From contig NZ_JBPODT010000006.1 in the NCBI RefSeq assembly GCF_051390635.1, forward strand, positions 44,140 to 108,139: a stretch of DNA of 64,000 bases, written 5' to 3'. Numbering within the stretch: the stretch's first letter is position 1; the number at the start of each line of letters is the position of its first letter. Both the position numbers and the translations under genes were made by a program. This DNA is from Microbaculum sp051390635 (GTDB lineage: Bacteria; Pseudomonadota; Alphaproteobacteria; Rhizobiales; Tepidamorphaceae). The notes below the pieces were generated by a model. It had not been told where the DNA came from, did not search any database, and saw nothing but the letters and a program-made list of their open reading frames with translations. Shown here piece by piece: positions 42,402 through 51,295 of this stretch.

Positions 42402-42977
42402 ATGTGCAATGCCTATGAGCAACACGTTCGCTGGGTTGAATACTGCCAGATGATGCAGGCGTTGGAGCTGGAGATACCAACGCAACAGACAGAACTCGAT
42501 CTGCCCCAGGCGGACGATATCAGGATCAACGATATGGGACCGGTCATGCGTGCGGCCGGCGACATGATCGAACTCGTCCAGATGAACTTCAGCTTCCCGC
42601 CATCGGGGCCCAGGGGTGGGCCGGTCTTCAATTTTAGATCGGAAGGGCGAGACTTCGCCGACAGCAAGCGCTGCCTGATCCCGGCATCGGGATTCTACGA
42701 ATTCACCGGCAAGAAGTACCCCAAAACCAAACATCGCTTCAGCCTGATCGGAGCCCCCTTCATGGCCATCGCCGGGCTATGGCGTGAGGCCCAGGGCAAT
42801 CACCCAGCCTCCTTCACGATGCTGACGACGAGTCCAGGGCCGGACGTCGCGCCCTACCATGATCGTCAGGTGGTCGTGCTCCAGCCAGATAACTGGGCGG
42901 ACTGGCTCCGTTTAACCAAGCCGCAGGGCGAACTGCTCAAGCCCACCGGCCGAGGCCTTCCCTGCAATTGCAGTTAA
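42402..42977 (+). CDS. SRAP (YedK/HMCES-like) protein
   Basis: 191 residues starting MCNAYEQ; Cys2 becomes the N-terminus after Met removal and is the residue that links covalently to abasic sites. The Glu of SGFYEF (residue about 98) and the His of APYHDRQ (residue about 150) complete the usual triad. The family crosslinks to abasic sites in single-stranded DNA and protects them. Members of this type on plasmids may protect transferred single strands. It is shorter than most by a truncated C-terminus and ends PCNCS. Confidence 0.88.
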   Translation: MCNAYEQHVRWVEYCQMMQALELEIPTQQTELDLPQADDIRINDMGPVMRAAGDMIELVQMNFSFPPSGPRGGPVFNFRSEGRDFADSKRCLIPASGFYEFTGKKYPKTKHRFSLIGAPFMAIAGLWREAQGNHPASFTMLTTSPGPDVAPYHDRQVVVLQPDNWADWLRLTKPQGELLKPTGRGLPCNCS

Positions 42978-43048
42978 TTTGAGAATCCCGCAGCCCATAT
43001 TCTCATGATTAAATGGTCAACCCGAACCAAACCGGCGCATTCTTTCGG

Positions 43049-43915
43049 TTAACTGCTAAGCGACAGCAGGGGAACAACTTCGACATTGTCGATCAGTCGT
43101 GTGTTGCCGAGCCAGGCGGCCACCAGCAGACGCGCGGGACAGTAAAGTGCGTTCAAAGGCCGAAGATCGGCGTCTGCTCGCAATTCCAGATATTCCACCT
43201 CCCGGTAGCCTGCCGAAAGGATGGCAGCGCGCGCCTCAGCCAGTGTCAGGCTGACCGGCGCTCCGTTGGCGATCTGTCCGGCTGCTGTGTGCAGAATCGA
43301 CGCGAGCTTCGGTGCAGCCAGTCGCTCCGCCAGTGAGAGCCGGACGTTGCGCGAAGAGAGCGCCAGCCCGTCTTCTTCGCGGACTGTCGGACAGCCGATG
43401 ACGGTGATCGGAATGTCCAGATCCCGCGCCATGCGGCGAACCACATGAAGCTGCTGGAAATCCTTCTCGCCGAAAAACGCGAGATCGGCTCCGGTCTGCA
43501 GGAACAGTTTGGCGACGACGGTGGCGACGCCATCGAAATGACCCGGCCGAAACGCGCCGCACAGGCCCTCGCTGACGCCGCCGACCGAAACCGCGGTGGC
43601 AAAACCCTCCGGATAGATTTCAGCAGCGTCCGGCGCGTAAAGCAGATGCGCACCCAGTGGCGCCAGCTTTGCAGCGTCCTCCACCTCGGTACGCGGATAG
43701 GCGGCAAGATCGGCTGCGCTGTTGAACTGCTTTGGATTGACGAACAGCGTCACGATCACCCGGTCGGCCTTTTCGAGCGCGGCACGCACCAGGCTGAGAT
43801 GCCCTTCATGCAAGGCACCCATAGTGGGCACCACAGCAATGCTGGCTGCTTCGCGACGCCATCCCGCAACGATCGTGCGAAGATCCGCCACGGCCCTGAC
43901 AATCGGAACATTCAT
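43049..43915 (-). CDS. panC: Pantothenate synthetase PanC
   Basis: 288 residues. PTMGALHEGHLSLV holds the HIGH-like motif, and FGEKDFQQLHVVRRMARDL, VNPKQFN and SSRN follow in the PanC order. It joins pantoate and beta-alanine with ATP to form pantothenate, in the cytoplasm. It overlaps panB by ATGA (43912-43915), a common two-gene unit. PanBC genes on rhizobial plasmids and islands are known, so this need not be the chromosomal locus. Confidence 0.95.
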   Translation of the reverse strand: MNVPIVRAVADLRTIVAGWRREAASIAVVPTMGALHEGHLSLVRAALEKADRVIVTLFVNPKQFNSAADLAAYPRTEVEDAAKLAPLGAHLLYAPDAAEIYPEGFATAVSVGGVSEGLCGAFRPGHFDGVATVVAKLFLQTGADLAFFGEKDFQQLHVVRRMARDLDIPITVIGCPTVREEDGLALSSRNVRLSLAERLAAPKLASILHTAAGQIANGAPVSLTLAEARAAILSAGYREVEYLELRADADLRPLNALYCPARLLVAAWLGNTRLIDNVEVVPLLSLSS

Positions 43916-44757
43916 GCCGCTTCTCCACCCTTGATCGTTTTGGGCTGATCGCGAAAGACATGCTCTGCACCTGGAAAGCGCCGCTCGCGCACTTCGTTTG
44001 CGTAGGCTGCGATCGCGGCTTGTGCCCGCTCCCCGAGTTCAGCGTAGCGCTTGACGAATTTCGGCCGGAAGTCCGTGAACATGCCAAGCATGTCGTCGAC
44101 CACCAGGATTTGGCCGTCACAGGCTGACGAGGCGCCGATACCGATGGTGGGGATGGCAATGTCGGCGGTAATCCTGCGAGCGAGCGCTTCCGGCACCTTC
44201 TCCAGCACAACGGCAAACGCGCCGGCTTTTGAAACCGCGTCGGCATCGCGCAAGATGCGTTCCGCATCGTTGCCACGCCCCTGCACCTTGTAGCCGCCAA
44301 AAGTATTGACTGCCTGTGGTGTCAGGCCGACATGCGCCATCACCGGAATGCCGCGCGCGACCAGGAACTGGATCGTCTCCGCCATACTCTCGCCGCCCTC
44401 GAGCTTGACGGCGGCGCAGCCGGTCTCGGCCATCAGCCGGGCGGCATTGCGAAAGGCCTGTTCGGGCCCTTCCTCATAGGACCCGAACGGCATGTCCACA
44501 ACCATCAGTGCCCGCTCGATGCCACGGCGCACCGCTTGTGCGTGCATGATCATCATGTCGAGCGTGACGCCCAGCGTGGACGGCAAGCCGTGCAGCACCA
44601 TGCCAACGCTGTCACCGACAAGCACGATATCGCAGGTGGTATCGACAAGCCTCGCCATCGGTGTCGTGTAGGCAGTGAGACAAACCAGCGGCGTCCCACC
44701 CTTGTGTGACACGATATCGGGGGGCGTCAGGGCCTTCACTTCACCTGTCGCGCTCAT
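43912..44757 (-). CDS. panB: Ketopantoate hydroxymethyltransferase PanB
   Basis: 281 residues. GDSVGMVLHGLPSTLGVT, AVRRGIERALMVVDMPFGSYE, AAVKLEGGESM, and GIPVMAHVGLTPQAVNTFGGYKVQGR are PanB blocks, and the metal-binding Asp of VVGDS and the Glu of KLEGG are present. The enzyme adds a hydroxymethyl group from methylenetetrahydrofolate to ketoisovalerate. It leads the panBC unit; upstream is a 440-nt gene-free stretch. Confidence 0.95.
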   Translation of the reverse strand: MSATGEVKALTPPDIVSHKGGTPLVCLTAYTTPMARLVDTTCDIVLVGDSVGMVLHGLPSTLGVTLDMMIMHAQAVRRGIERALMVVDMPFGSYEEGPEQAFRNAARLMAETGCAAVKLEGGESMAETIQFLVARGIPVMAHVGLTPQAVNTFGGYKVQGRGNDAERILRDADAVSKAGAFAVVLEKVPEALARRITADIAIPTIGIGASSACDGQILVVDDMLGMFTDFRPKFVKRYAELGERAQAAIAAYANEVRERRFPGAEHVFRDQPKTIKGGEAA

Positions 44758-45198
44758 GGCATTCCTTCCCTTACGTTAACCGCCTGAGGGCGTTTGGCAC
44801 AATTTTGTGCAGATGCGAAGAACAAAAACTTCATGTCGCCGGAGACGTTGACGGCTGGTCGGGGGCAGTCCACGTTCGTCGGAAGTTGAACCAATCAGCC
44901 TCGACGGAGGCTTCGGACACAAGCCGTACGCAATGGAAGATACTCCCTCCAAAAACACTGAGGAGAACCAGAAAACGGGACCAGGGCCACGAAGTGAACG
45001 TGGATCTGATTGCGGTGCTTGTTCTGACCCCTACAACAGCGCCATTCCGGGTAAACTGGAGCGTGGGGTAGCTTCTGCGATTGCTGGGCCCGGGGACGGC
45101 AAGCAGACTGATTGCTGACAAGCTGACGGCGTCTTGGAGATGTCTCCCTGGTGCCGGTATTCTGACCGCACAGTGAGGAGCGTTGCCGACCTCCTTCC
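44758..45198. other. Gene-free interval upstream of panB
   Basis: About 440 nt. It must contain the panBC promoter (near 44770-44830 on the minus strand), but I could not assign boxes with confidence. The remaining frames code for no family that I recognise, and no terminator hairpin with a T-run was seen. Confidence 0.4.
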
Positions 45199-45564
45199 CT
45201 AGCTAGACGTGGACGAAGAAGCCTTCAGCGCGGCGATCTCTTCTTCATTCCGAAACAGGGCAACCTCATAGCGAACGGAGGACGTTCCGAGCCTGGCGAC
45301 GCGGATACCGGCCGTTACCTTATCGGGGAAAGCAAGTTCAGAAAAATAGCGGCACCCGGTTTCGACGACGAGCCCAATCTGGTCGCCGCCATGGATGTCC
45401 AGCAGGCCCTCGCCGATCAGCCAGCCATTCACCGCAGTGTCGAACAGCGAATAATGCACCGCATTTGTTCATGTCACCATAGATGTCGTTATCCATCCAG
45501 CCGTGGTGATTGTGCGAAACGCGTTGTAGGCATTGCGCGACGTGGGTGAAGACCGCTCGCTCAT
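45199..45564 (-). pseudogene. 4HBT-type acyl-CoA thioesterase, frameshifted
   Basis: The ends are family-like: MSERSSPTSRNAYNAFRT at the start and VHYSLFDTAVNGWLIGEG with GDQIGLVVETGCRYFSELAFPDKV later, as in hotdog-fold thioesterases. Between them, one base is missing near 45500 and one A is extra in the AAA run at 45464-45466. The middle 12 codons are thus read in the wrong frame and hit a TGA near 45470; read in the alternate frame they give RWMDNDIYG-like thioesterase sequence. Two compensating indels 35 nt apart could be real decay or sequence error. It lies 4 nt after the alcohol dehydrogenase stop on the strand's upstream side. Confidence 0.75.
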
Positions 45565-45568
45565 CGTC

Positions 45569-46729
45569 TCACCATGCCGCGCGATAGATGGCGAGCGCAT
45601 CCGGCTCCGAGACATTGCGCGGATTGTTGACCAACAACCGCTGCTGCTTCATCGCATCCGCCGCCATCTTTTTCAGATGCTCTTCGCCGATGCCGACATC
45701 CCGCAGGCGCGGCTGCAGGCCAAGTCTTTTCGATAGCGAGGCCAGTTCCTCAATGAACGCCGCGCAGCGCCCCTGCACACCTTCCTCTTGTGCGAGACGT
45801 GGGAAAGCGTCCGTGGCGATCTCGGCGTAGAGATGGGCGGCGTCGGGCGCGTTGAAGCACAGGACATGCGGCAGGACAAGTGCGTTCGAGAGGCCGTGCG
45901 GGACATGGAACGTCCCCCCGATCGGATAGGCAAGCGCGTGGACGGCGGCCACCGGCGAATTGGCGAAGGCTTGACCGGCGAGCATGGAGCCGAGCAACAT
46001 CGCCCCCCTCGCCTCGACATCCTTACCGTCAAGCACCGCTTTTTCGATGCTGGCGCCGATGAGTTGCAGGGCCTGTCTGGCCAGCATCTTCGACAGCGGA
46101 TTGTTGTTGGCGTTCTTCGAGGCATAGGCTTCGATTGCGTGCACCATCGCGTCGACGCCGGTGGCTGCGGTGATTGCCGGCGGCAGGCCCAGCGTTAGTT
46201 CCGGATCGAGCACCGCAATGTCCGGCAGGATGATAGCGCTGGACACGCCGCGCTTCTCCTCGTCACCGACGGTAATGATTGAAACCGGGGTGACTTCCGA
46301 GCCTGTTCCTGCCGTGGTGGGCGCCAGCACCAGAGGCAGGCGCGGTCCCTTCGCCTGCGCCACGCCCCAGGCGCCGTCGATGTCTTCGCCGGAGCCGAGA
46401 AGAAGTGCGGCCACTTTCGCCACGTCGAGCGACGAGCCGCCGCCGAAGCCTGCGACGCCGGTCGCGCCGGCTGAACGACCATTTTCCACCGCCTTCATCA
46501 CGGTCGCCAGCGAAGGATCGGCTTCAACGGAATCGAAAATCGCAACCGACGCTCCGACGCTTTCCAGTGAGGCGATGGCTGCGTCGCACAGGCCGAGTTT
46601 GCGCAGGCCGGGATCGGTCACGAACAGCACCGTCGGGCCCAGCCGTTTGCCTGCGATCGCGCCGAAGCGCTTGGCCGAACCGGCTTCGAAGACGATCGAG
46701 GGGGTCGTATTGAAGGTGAAGGCTTGCAT
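45569..46729 (-). CDS. Iron-containing alcohol dehydrogenase
   Basis: 386 residues from ATG 46729 (MQAFTFNTTPSIVFEAGSAKRFG); an upstream start in the same frame adds 19 unlikely residues. The NAD part has GFGGGSSLDVAKVAALLL near residue 95 and LAPTTAGTGSEVTP; the iron site is in ALAYPIGGTFHVPHGLSNALVLPHVL with its His residues. Group III alcohol dehydrogenases act on small alcohols, aldehydes, glycols or maleylacetate; the exact substrate is open. With the downstream broken thioesterase it forms a minus-strand unit of its own. Confidence 0.93.
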   Translation of the reverse strand: MQAFTFNTTPSIVFEAGSAKRFGAIAGKRLGPTVLFVTDPGLRKLGLCDAAIASLESVGASVAIFDSVEADPSLATVMKAVENGRSAGATGVAGFGGGSSLDVAKVAALLLGSGEDIDGAWGVAQAKGPRLPLVLAPTTAGTGSEVTPVSIITVGDEEKRGVSSAIILPDIAVLDPELTLGLPPAITAATGVDAMVHAIEAYASKNANNNPLSKMLARQALQLIGASIEKAVLDGKDVEARGAMLLGSMLAGQAFANSPVAAVHALAYPIGGTFHVPHGLSNALVLPHVLCFNAPDAAHLYAEIATDAFPRLAQEEGVQGRCAAFIEELASLSKRLGLQPRLRDVGIGEEHLKKMAADAMKQQRLLVNNPRNVSEPDALAIYRAAW

Positions 46730-47246
46730 CGGGCGAATTCCTCTAGAGTCAGACGGCCGGAACGACTGGCTTTTCGACCAGATCACGCGTGTTCAAACTG
46801 ATGCCGCCGCAGTTTACGCTGCTGCAGTTGCAGCAGCGCGCGGTGGAGGCGCATGCCGGCCGTCTGGTCCACAAGCAGAATTTTCGCCGGCTGATCGAAC
46901 AGCAGGAACTGGTGGTTGATCCGCTATCACGGCTTCCTAGGAGGCCCGTGGGAACATCTCTTGCTCTAGTTCAGGCGCCGACCTCGTAGTATCGCAGAGT
47001 GCATTATTTGGCAGATCCCGAGCATGCTTCGACCTCACGAAGCGTTCCGGCTGCACGAGCTGCTTCTTCCCTGAGTAATTGGCGCCGCCAGTACCTGCCT
47101 GGCAATCGCGGCAGGTGTTATTCGACTCTCGCGCGGCCGAGCGAGGCAAGGTCGCCCCGGCGGGATCGTTCCAGCGGCCTGCGCCATGGGCGAAGCCGTC
47201 ACGGCGCGGGCACCTCGGGGCTGGTAAGCGGACCGGCATTAGCCCG
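46730..47246. other. Remnant region, with a possible NUDIX-regulator tail
   Basis: No intact gene. At 46789-46989 (plus) a peptide with MPPQFTLLQLQQRAVEAHAGRLVHKQNFRRL resembles the winged-HTH tail of NrtR-type NUDIX regulators; the part upstream is lost or frameshifted. The rest (46990-47246) shows no family that I recognise. A pseudogene remnant is the best description. Confidence 0.35.
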
Positions 47247-48683
47247 TCAGGCCAGCGTATAGGCCGTTTTGACGGTCGTGTAGAACTCGGCGGCGTAGCG
47301 GCCCTGTTCGCGAGGGCCGAAGCTCGATGCCTTGCGGCCGCCGAACGGCACATGGAAGTCGACGCCGCCAGTGGGCAGATTGACAAAAATCATGCCGGCG
47401 TCGGCATTGCGCTTATAGTGCGTCGCATGTTTCAGGCTGGCCGTGCAGATCCCCGAGGACAGGCCGAATGCCGTATCGTTCGCGGTCTCCAGCGCCTCTT
47501 CATAATTCTTGACACGAATTACCGCCGCGACGGGACCAAAAATCTCTTCGCGGCTGATGCGCATATTATTGGTTGCCTCGGTGAACAAGGCAGGCTGCAA
47601 GAAGAAGCCGGGCGTCTCACGGTTCAGCCTTTCGCCTCCACACACCAGCTTAGCGCCCTCCTCACGGCCAATGGCGATATACTTCTCGTCCTGACTGAGT
47701 TGGTTCTCGTCCACCACCGGACCGATCTGCGTTCCCGGCTTGAGCGCGTCGTCGACGACGAGGCTCCTAAGCTTTTCGGTAACTGCCGAGACAAAACGAT
47801 CGTGGATGCCTTCGGTGACGATCAGCCGTGAGGAAGCCGTGCAGCGCTGGCCAGTTAAGAAGTATGCACCGTTGACGGCGCAGTCGACCGCCACGTTGAG
47901 GTCCGCATCATCGAGCACGACCAGCGGATTCTTACCGCCCATCTCGAGTTGGAACTTCCTGCCGTGTTCGACGCAGGAGGCCGCCACACGCCGGCCGGTC
48001 TCCACTGAGCCTGTGAAGCTTATCGCATCTACGTCGGGGCTATCGAGCATGGTCTGGCCGACGACCGAACCACGGCCCATTACGAGATTGAGTACGCCCT
48101 TTGGCAGCCCGGCGCGGTGGAGAATGTCAACCAGCTCCCAAGCGCAGCCAGGGGTGAGATCAGCCGGCTTGAATACCACAGTGTTGCCGTAGCAGAGCGC
48201 CGGCGCAATTTTCCACGCCGGAATGGCGATTGGGAAGTTCCACGGCGTGATGATAGCGATCACGCCGACCGGCTCACGCGTCACATCCACCACGACACCC
48301 CGACGCACAGAGGGCAACGTTTCGCCGGCCAGCCGTAGCGTTTCGCCCGCGAAGTAATCGAAAACCTGGGCCGCACGAATCGTTTCGCCGACTGCTTCGG
48401 CCAACGATTTGCCTTCCTCGCGCGACAAAAGTCGGCCGAGTTCGTCCTTGCGGGCGAGAATTTCGTCTGCCGCCTTGCGCAACACCGCGTGACGCTCCAA
48501 AGGGCTCGTGCGCGACCATGTCGGGAACGTACGTTTAGCGGCGGCGATCGCGGCTTGGGAGTCAGCTCGAGTAGCACGCGCATAGGTGCCGACGACTTCG
48601 TTGGTGTTGGAGGGGTTAATGTTCGGCGCGGCTTCGCCTTCGACCCAAGCTCCATCGATCAGGTTAGCATGCAAGGTTGTCAT
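47247..48683 (-). CDS. NAD(P)-dependent aldehyde dehydrogenase
   Basis: 478 residues from ATG 48683 (MTTLHANLIDGAWVEGEAAPN). The family blocks are ITPWNFPIAIPAWKIAPALCYGN, FTGSVETGRR, LEMGGKNPLVV (general-base Glu region) and GQRCTASSRLIV (catalytic Cys). Length and the start resemble ketoglutarate-semialdehyde dehydrogenases, but the context suits oxidation of an aldehyde made by the alcohol dehydrogenases here. It follows the acyl-CoA ligase gene by 125 nt and is probably cotranscribed with it. Confidence 0.92.
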   Translation of the reverse strand: MTTLHANLIDGAWVEGEAAPNINPSNTNEVVGTYARATRADSQAAIAAAKRTFPTWSRTSPLERHAVLRKAADEILARKDELGRLLSREEGKSLAEAVGETIRAAQVFDYFAGETLRLAGETLPSVRRGVVVDVTREPVGVIAIITPWNFPIAIPAWKIAPALCYGNTVVFKPADLTPGCAWELVDILHRAGLPKGVLNLVMGRGSVVGQTMLDSPDVDAISFTGSVETGRRVAASCVEHGRKFQLEMGGKNPLVVLDDADLNVAVDCAVNGAYFLTGQRCTASSRLIVTEGIHDRFVSAVTEKLRSLVVDDALKPGTQIGPVVDENQLSQDEKYIAIGREEGAKLVCGGERLNRETPGFFLQPALFTEATNNMRISREEIFGPVAAVIRVKNYEEALETANDTAFGLSSGICTASLKHATHYKRNADAGMIFVNLPTGGVDFHVPFGGRKASSFGPREQGRYAAEFYTTVKTAYTLA

Positions 48684-48808
48684 GGCGAGGCGGGTTCTCC
48701 ATATCGAGTTTTTTGCGGGATTGCGGACCTTGTCGGAGATACTATATGGGTCGGACTCATGGTCCAGAGCGCTTCGGAAGGAAGTGTCGAACCGACAGCT
48801 CAAACTAT

Positions 48809-50323
48809 CTAGAGATATTTCTTCAAGTCGTTCTTCTTTATCTTTCCATTCGGAGCGACCGGCAAATCGTGCATAACGATAATCTGTTGCGGCAGCTTAT
48901 ACTGGGCAAGGCGGCTCTTCAGAAAGGACTTAATCTCATCCACCTCGCACTGCCGTTCAGGCAACATTTCAACGAAGGCAATAATTTCCTCATTTCCCTC
49001 AACAGGACGTCCGAGCACGGCGGAATTTAGAATGCTGGGATGTGCATTCAGGGCGGCTTCGACTTCCGGAGGATAGACATTGAAGCCGGAGCGAATGATC
49101 AATTCCTTTGATCGGCCTTGAATAACCAGTTCGCCGCGTTCGTTGCGACTGACGATATCGCCTGTGTGAAGATAGCCATCCTCGTCGATAACTTCGGCGG
49201 TCGCTTTCGGCTGGCGATAGTATCCCAACATCACATTGGGGCCCCGGACCAGCAATTCTCCCGGCTTTCCCTCTGGGACATCGAGACCGTCAGGCCCGAC
49301 GATCCGGATCTCGACCCCTTCTATCGGTGGACCAATATGGATGTCGTCGGTGCCAATCGAATAGTGAGACCGGCTGATCGTCGGCGACGTTTCAGTCAAT
49401 CCGTATCCGTTCTGTAAGACCACGCCGAACAGCCGTTCGACATTTTTACGCAGTGACAGGTCGAGCGGCGCGGTGCCCGTGTAGACGTACCGGAGGTTAT
49501 TTGGCGTGAGCTTTTCGCCCGTCTGTTCAACATGTGCCACCACCCGTGTCAGCATGGCTGGAACGGCGTTGAAAACCGTCAACTCTCCGCTGCGAACAGC
49601 ATCTAGGGCCTCCTGTAGTGAAAATCGTGGCATAATTTTCATACGCGCGCCAGCGTACAACATGCCTTGCATCAACACGAGCCCGTACGAATGAGATATC
49701 GGCATGACACACAGGGCGACATCATCGGGAGCGAGAGACTGTGTTCGTCTTCCCCTGCTTGAGACGAAAATCAAATTGCGATGGCTAAGCATGACGCCCT
49801 TAGGGCGCCCCGTGGTCCCGGTAGTATAGATCAGAACGGCGACTTGCTCTGCGGATCCTTCGTGAACTTCTTCCGGCTGGCTGTTCTCATTTAACGGACC
49901 AACCGTTACGGCGCCGATATCAGTAAAGAGCCGAACATCAGCATTGCCGTCGTCCGCATTTTGTGCAGACAAGTTGGAATCGGTGCGAAATATACGCCGC
50001 GGCTGGCAATCCTCTTCAATAAGGGCAAGTTCATGCTTGCTGAGCCGGGCATTCGCTAGCACCGCCCATGCATCCAACCGGCTTGCTGCATACATTAGAA
50101 CCACAGCCCTGATCGAGTTTTCGCAGATGATCATCACCCGATCACCCTGCCGAACCCCGAGTTGTCGCATTTCATCAGAGACAGCTGCGACCGTGTCGAT
50201 CAGCCGGCGGAAGGACCAATCAATCCCGTTTTCATCTGTAAAGGCGATACGGGAGTCGCCGAACGTTGCCCCTTCCTCCAAGATCATATGAATGCGACGA
50301 GGCAGCTCGGCCAAAAAATCCAT
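48809..50323 (-). CDS. Acyl-CoA synthetase / AMP-dependent ligase
   Basis: 504 residues from ATG 50323 (MDFLAELPRRIHMILEEG). ANL-family motifs are YTTGTTGRPKGVMLSH (A3), the GYGLTETSP region (A5), YLHTGDIVSRNERGELVIQGRSKELI (A7/A8) and the PNGKIKKNDL lysine at the C-terminus. It activates a carboxylic acid as AMP ester and then CoA ester. The short substrate pocket cannot be predicted. Its promoter carries the tandem TGG-N5-CCA site at 50361-50384. Confidence 0.92.
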   Translation of the reverse strand: MDFLAELPRRIHMILEEGATFGDSRIAFTDENGIDWSFRRLIDTVAAVSDEMRQLGVRQGDRVMIICENSIRAVVLMYAASRLDAWAVLANARLSKHELALIEEDCQPRRIFRTDSNLSAQNADDGNADVRLFTDIGAVTVGPLNENSQPEEVHEGSAEQVAVLIYTTGTTGRPKGVMLSHRNLIFVSSRGRRTQSLAPDDVALCVMPISHSYGLVLMQGMLYAGARMKIMPRFSLQEALDAVRSGELTVFNAVPAMLTRVVAHVEQTGEKLTPNNLRYVYTGTAPLDLSLRKNVERLFGVVLQNGYGLTETSPTISRSHYSIGTDDIHIGPPIEGVEIRIVGPDGLDVPEGKPGELLVRGPNVMLGYYRQPKATAEVIDEDGYLHTGDIVSRNERGELVIQGRSKELIIRSGFNVYPPEVEAALNAHPSILNSAVLGRPVEGNEEIIAFVEMLPERQCEVDEIKSFLKSRLAQYKLPQQIIVMHDLPVAPNGKIKKNDLKKYL

Positions 50324-50360
50324 CTCAATTTCCCCAAATCCTGATAGCCTGCGCGGCAAT

Positions 50361-50384
50361 TGGTATATCCAATTTGGTCATCCA
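50361..50384. promoter_or_regulatory. Tandem dyad operator upstream of the acyl-CoA ligase
   Basis: TGG-TATAT-CCA, then ATT, then TGG-TCAT-CCA (the second spacer is 4). The first dyad is extended to AATTGG-TATAT-CCAATT. It lies 38-61 bp upstream of the start at 50323. The TGG-N5-CCA form is that of FadR/PdhR-type GntR operators. Confidence 0.7.
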
Positions 50385-50592
50385 ATTTACTGGCTGTCAA
50401 GTAGATAGTGGATCCATCAGCCGAGTTCGTGGTCACGTATTGGGCGATTTCAAACGGCATTTCGGCCGCGCAAAATTTCCAAGATCCTGCGCCAGCCCCA
50501 TAGGGACCGCCCTGCATCAACTGCCCCTACGCGGCCTCAGGCGCGACGAATAGACCGCCGCGCCTGAGGCCTGGGAGGATTTTGTGTGATTG

Positions 50593-51282
50593 TTACGAAC
50601 TGCCGTTCTTTCCGAACATATTCTTCCAAGCGTCGGTGCCCGGCTTCGCTTCCCACTGCTTGCTGTCGGACAATGTGTCTATGCCCGCACGAACCCCCGG
50701 ACGGTCTTTGATCGCCTGGTACCAACGATCAATGTTCGGGTACTCCGACAGGTCGCGTCGATGCAATTTCCGCGTGCGAACCCAAGGGAATGTGCTGATG
50801 TCAGCGATAGAATACTCGCCGGCGAGATATTCATATTCGGCAAGGCGCTTCTCGAGAATGTTGTATATTCGACCAACTTCCCGGTCGTAACGTTCGATGG
50901 CGTAATCGATCTTCTCAGTCGCATACACCATGAAATGATGTGCTTGGCCCAGCATTGGGCCCATCGTGGTATTCTGAAACACAAGCCACTTTAGCGTATC
51001 GTATCGTTTTTCCGGGTCCTGAGAAAGGAACTTTCCGGACTTTTCCGCAAGATAGAGTAGAACAACCGCCGATTCAAAAACAGCGTAAGGCTTGTTGTGC
51101 GGGCCATCGTGGTCAACGATGGCCGGCACTTTGTTGTTTGGATTGATCTTCAGGAATTCCGGCTCAAATTGCTTTCCTGCGGTTATATCAACCGGAATAA
51201 CACGGTACTCCAAGTCCAGCTCTGCAAGCATTATAGCGGCTTTATACCCGTTGGGGGTTGGCCAGAAGTATAGATCAATCAT
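50593..51282 (-). CDS. Glutathione S-transferase (Nu/Ure2p-like)
   Basis: 229 residues. The thioredoxin-fold start MIDLYFWPTPNGYKAAIMLAELDLEY with the TPN motif, NNKVPAIVD (cis-Pro), and ESAVVLLYLAEKSGK for glutathione binding, then a helical C-domain, are those of YfcG-like GSTs. Such enzymes use glutathione disulfide or conjugate electrophiles. It follows the FAD oxidase by 13 nt and shares its operator. With glutathione reductase 3 kb away a thiol-dependent step in the pathway is plausible. Confidence 0.9.
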   Translation of the reverse strand: MIDLYFWPTPNGYKAAIMLAELDLEYRVIPVDITAGKQFEPEFLKINPNNKVPAIVDHDGPHNKPYAVFESAVVLLYLAEKSGKFLSQDPEKRYDTLKWLVFQNTTMGPMLGQAHHFMVYATEKIDYAIERYDREVGRIYNILEKRLAEYEYLAGEYSIADISTFPWVRTRKLHRRDLSEYPNIDRWYQAIKDRPGVRAGIDTLSDSKQWEAKPGTDAWKNMFGKNGSS

Positions 51283-51295
51283 CGCTGAAGAACCC

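Noticed and set aside
46765..46780. CTGG-N8-CCAG dyad upstream of the iron alcohol dehydrogenase
   Set aside because: The spacer is eight and there is no tandem partner, so it does not match the operator family; it may be chance.
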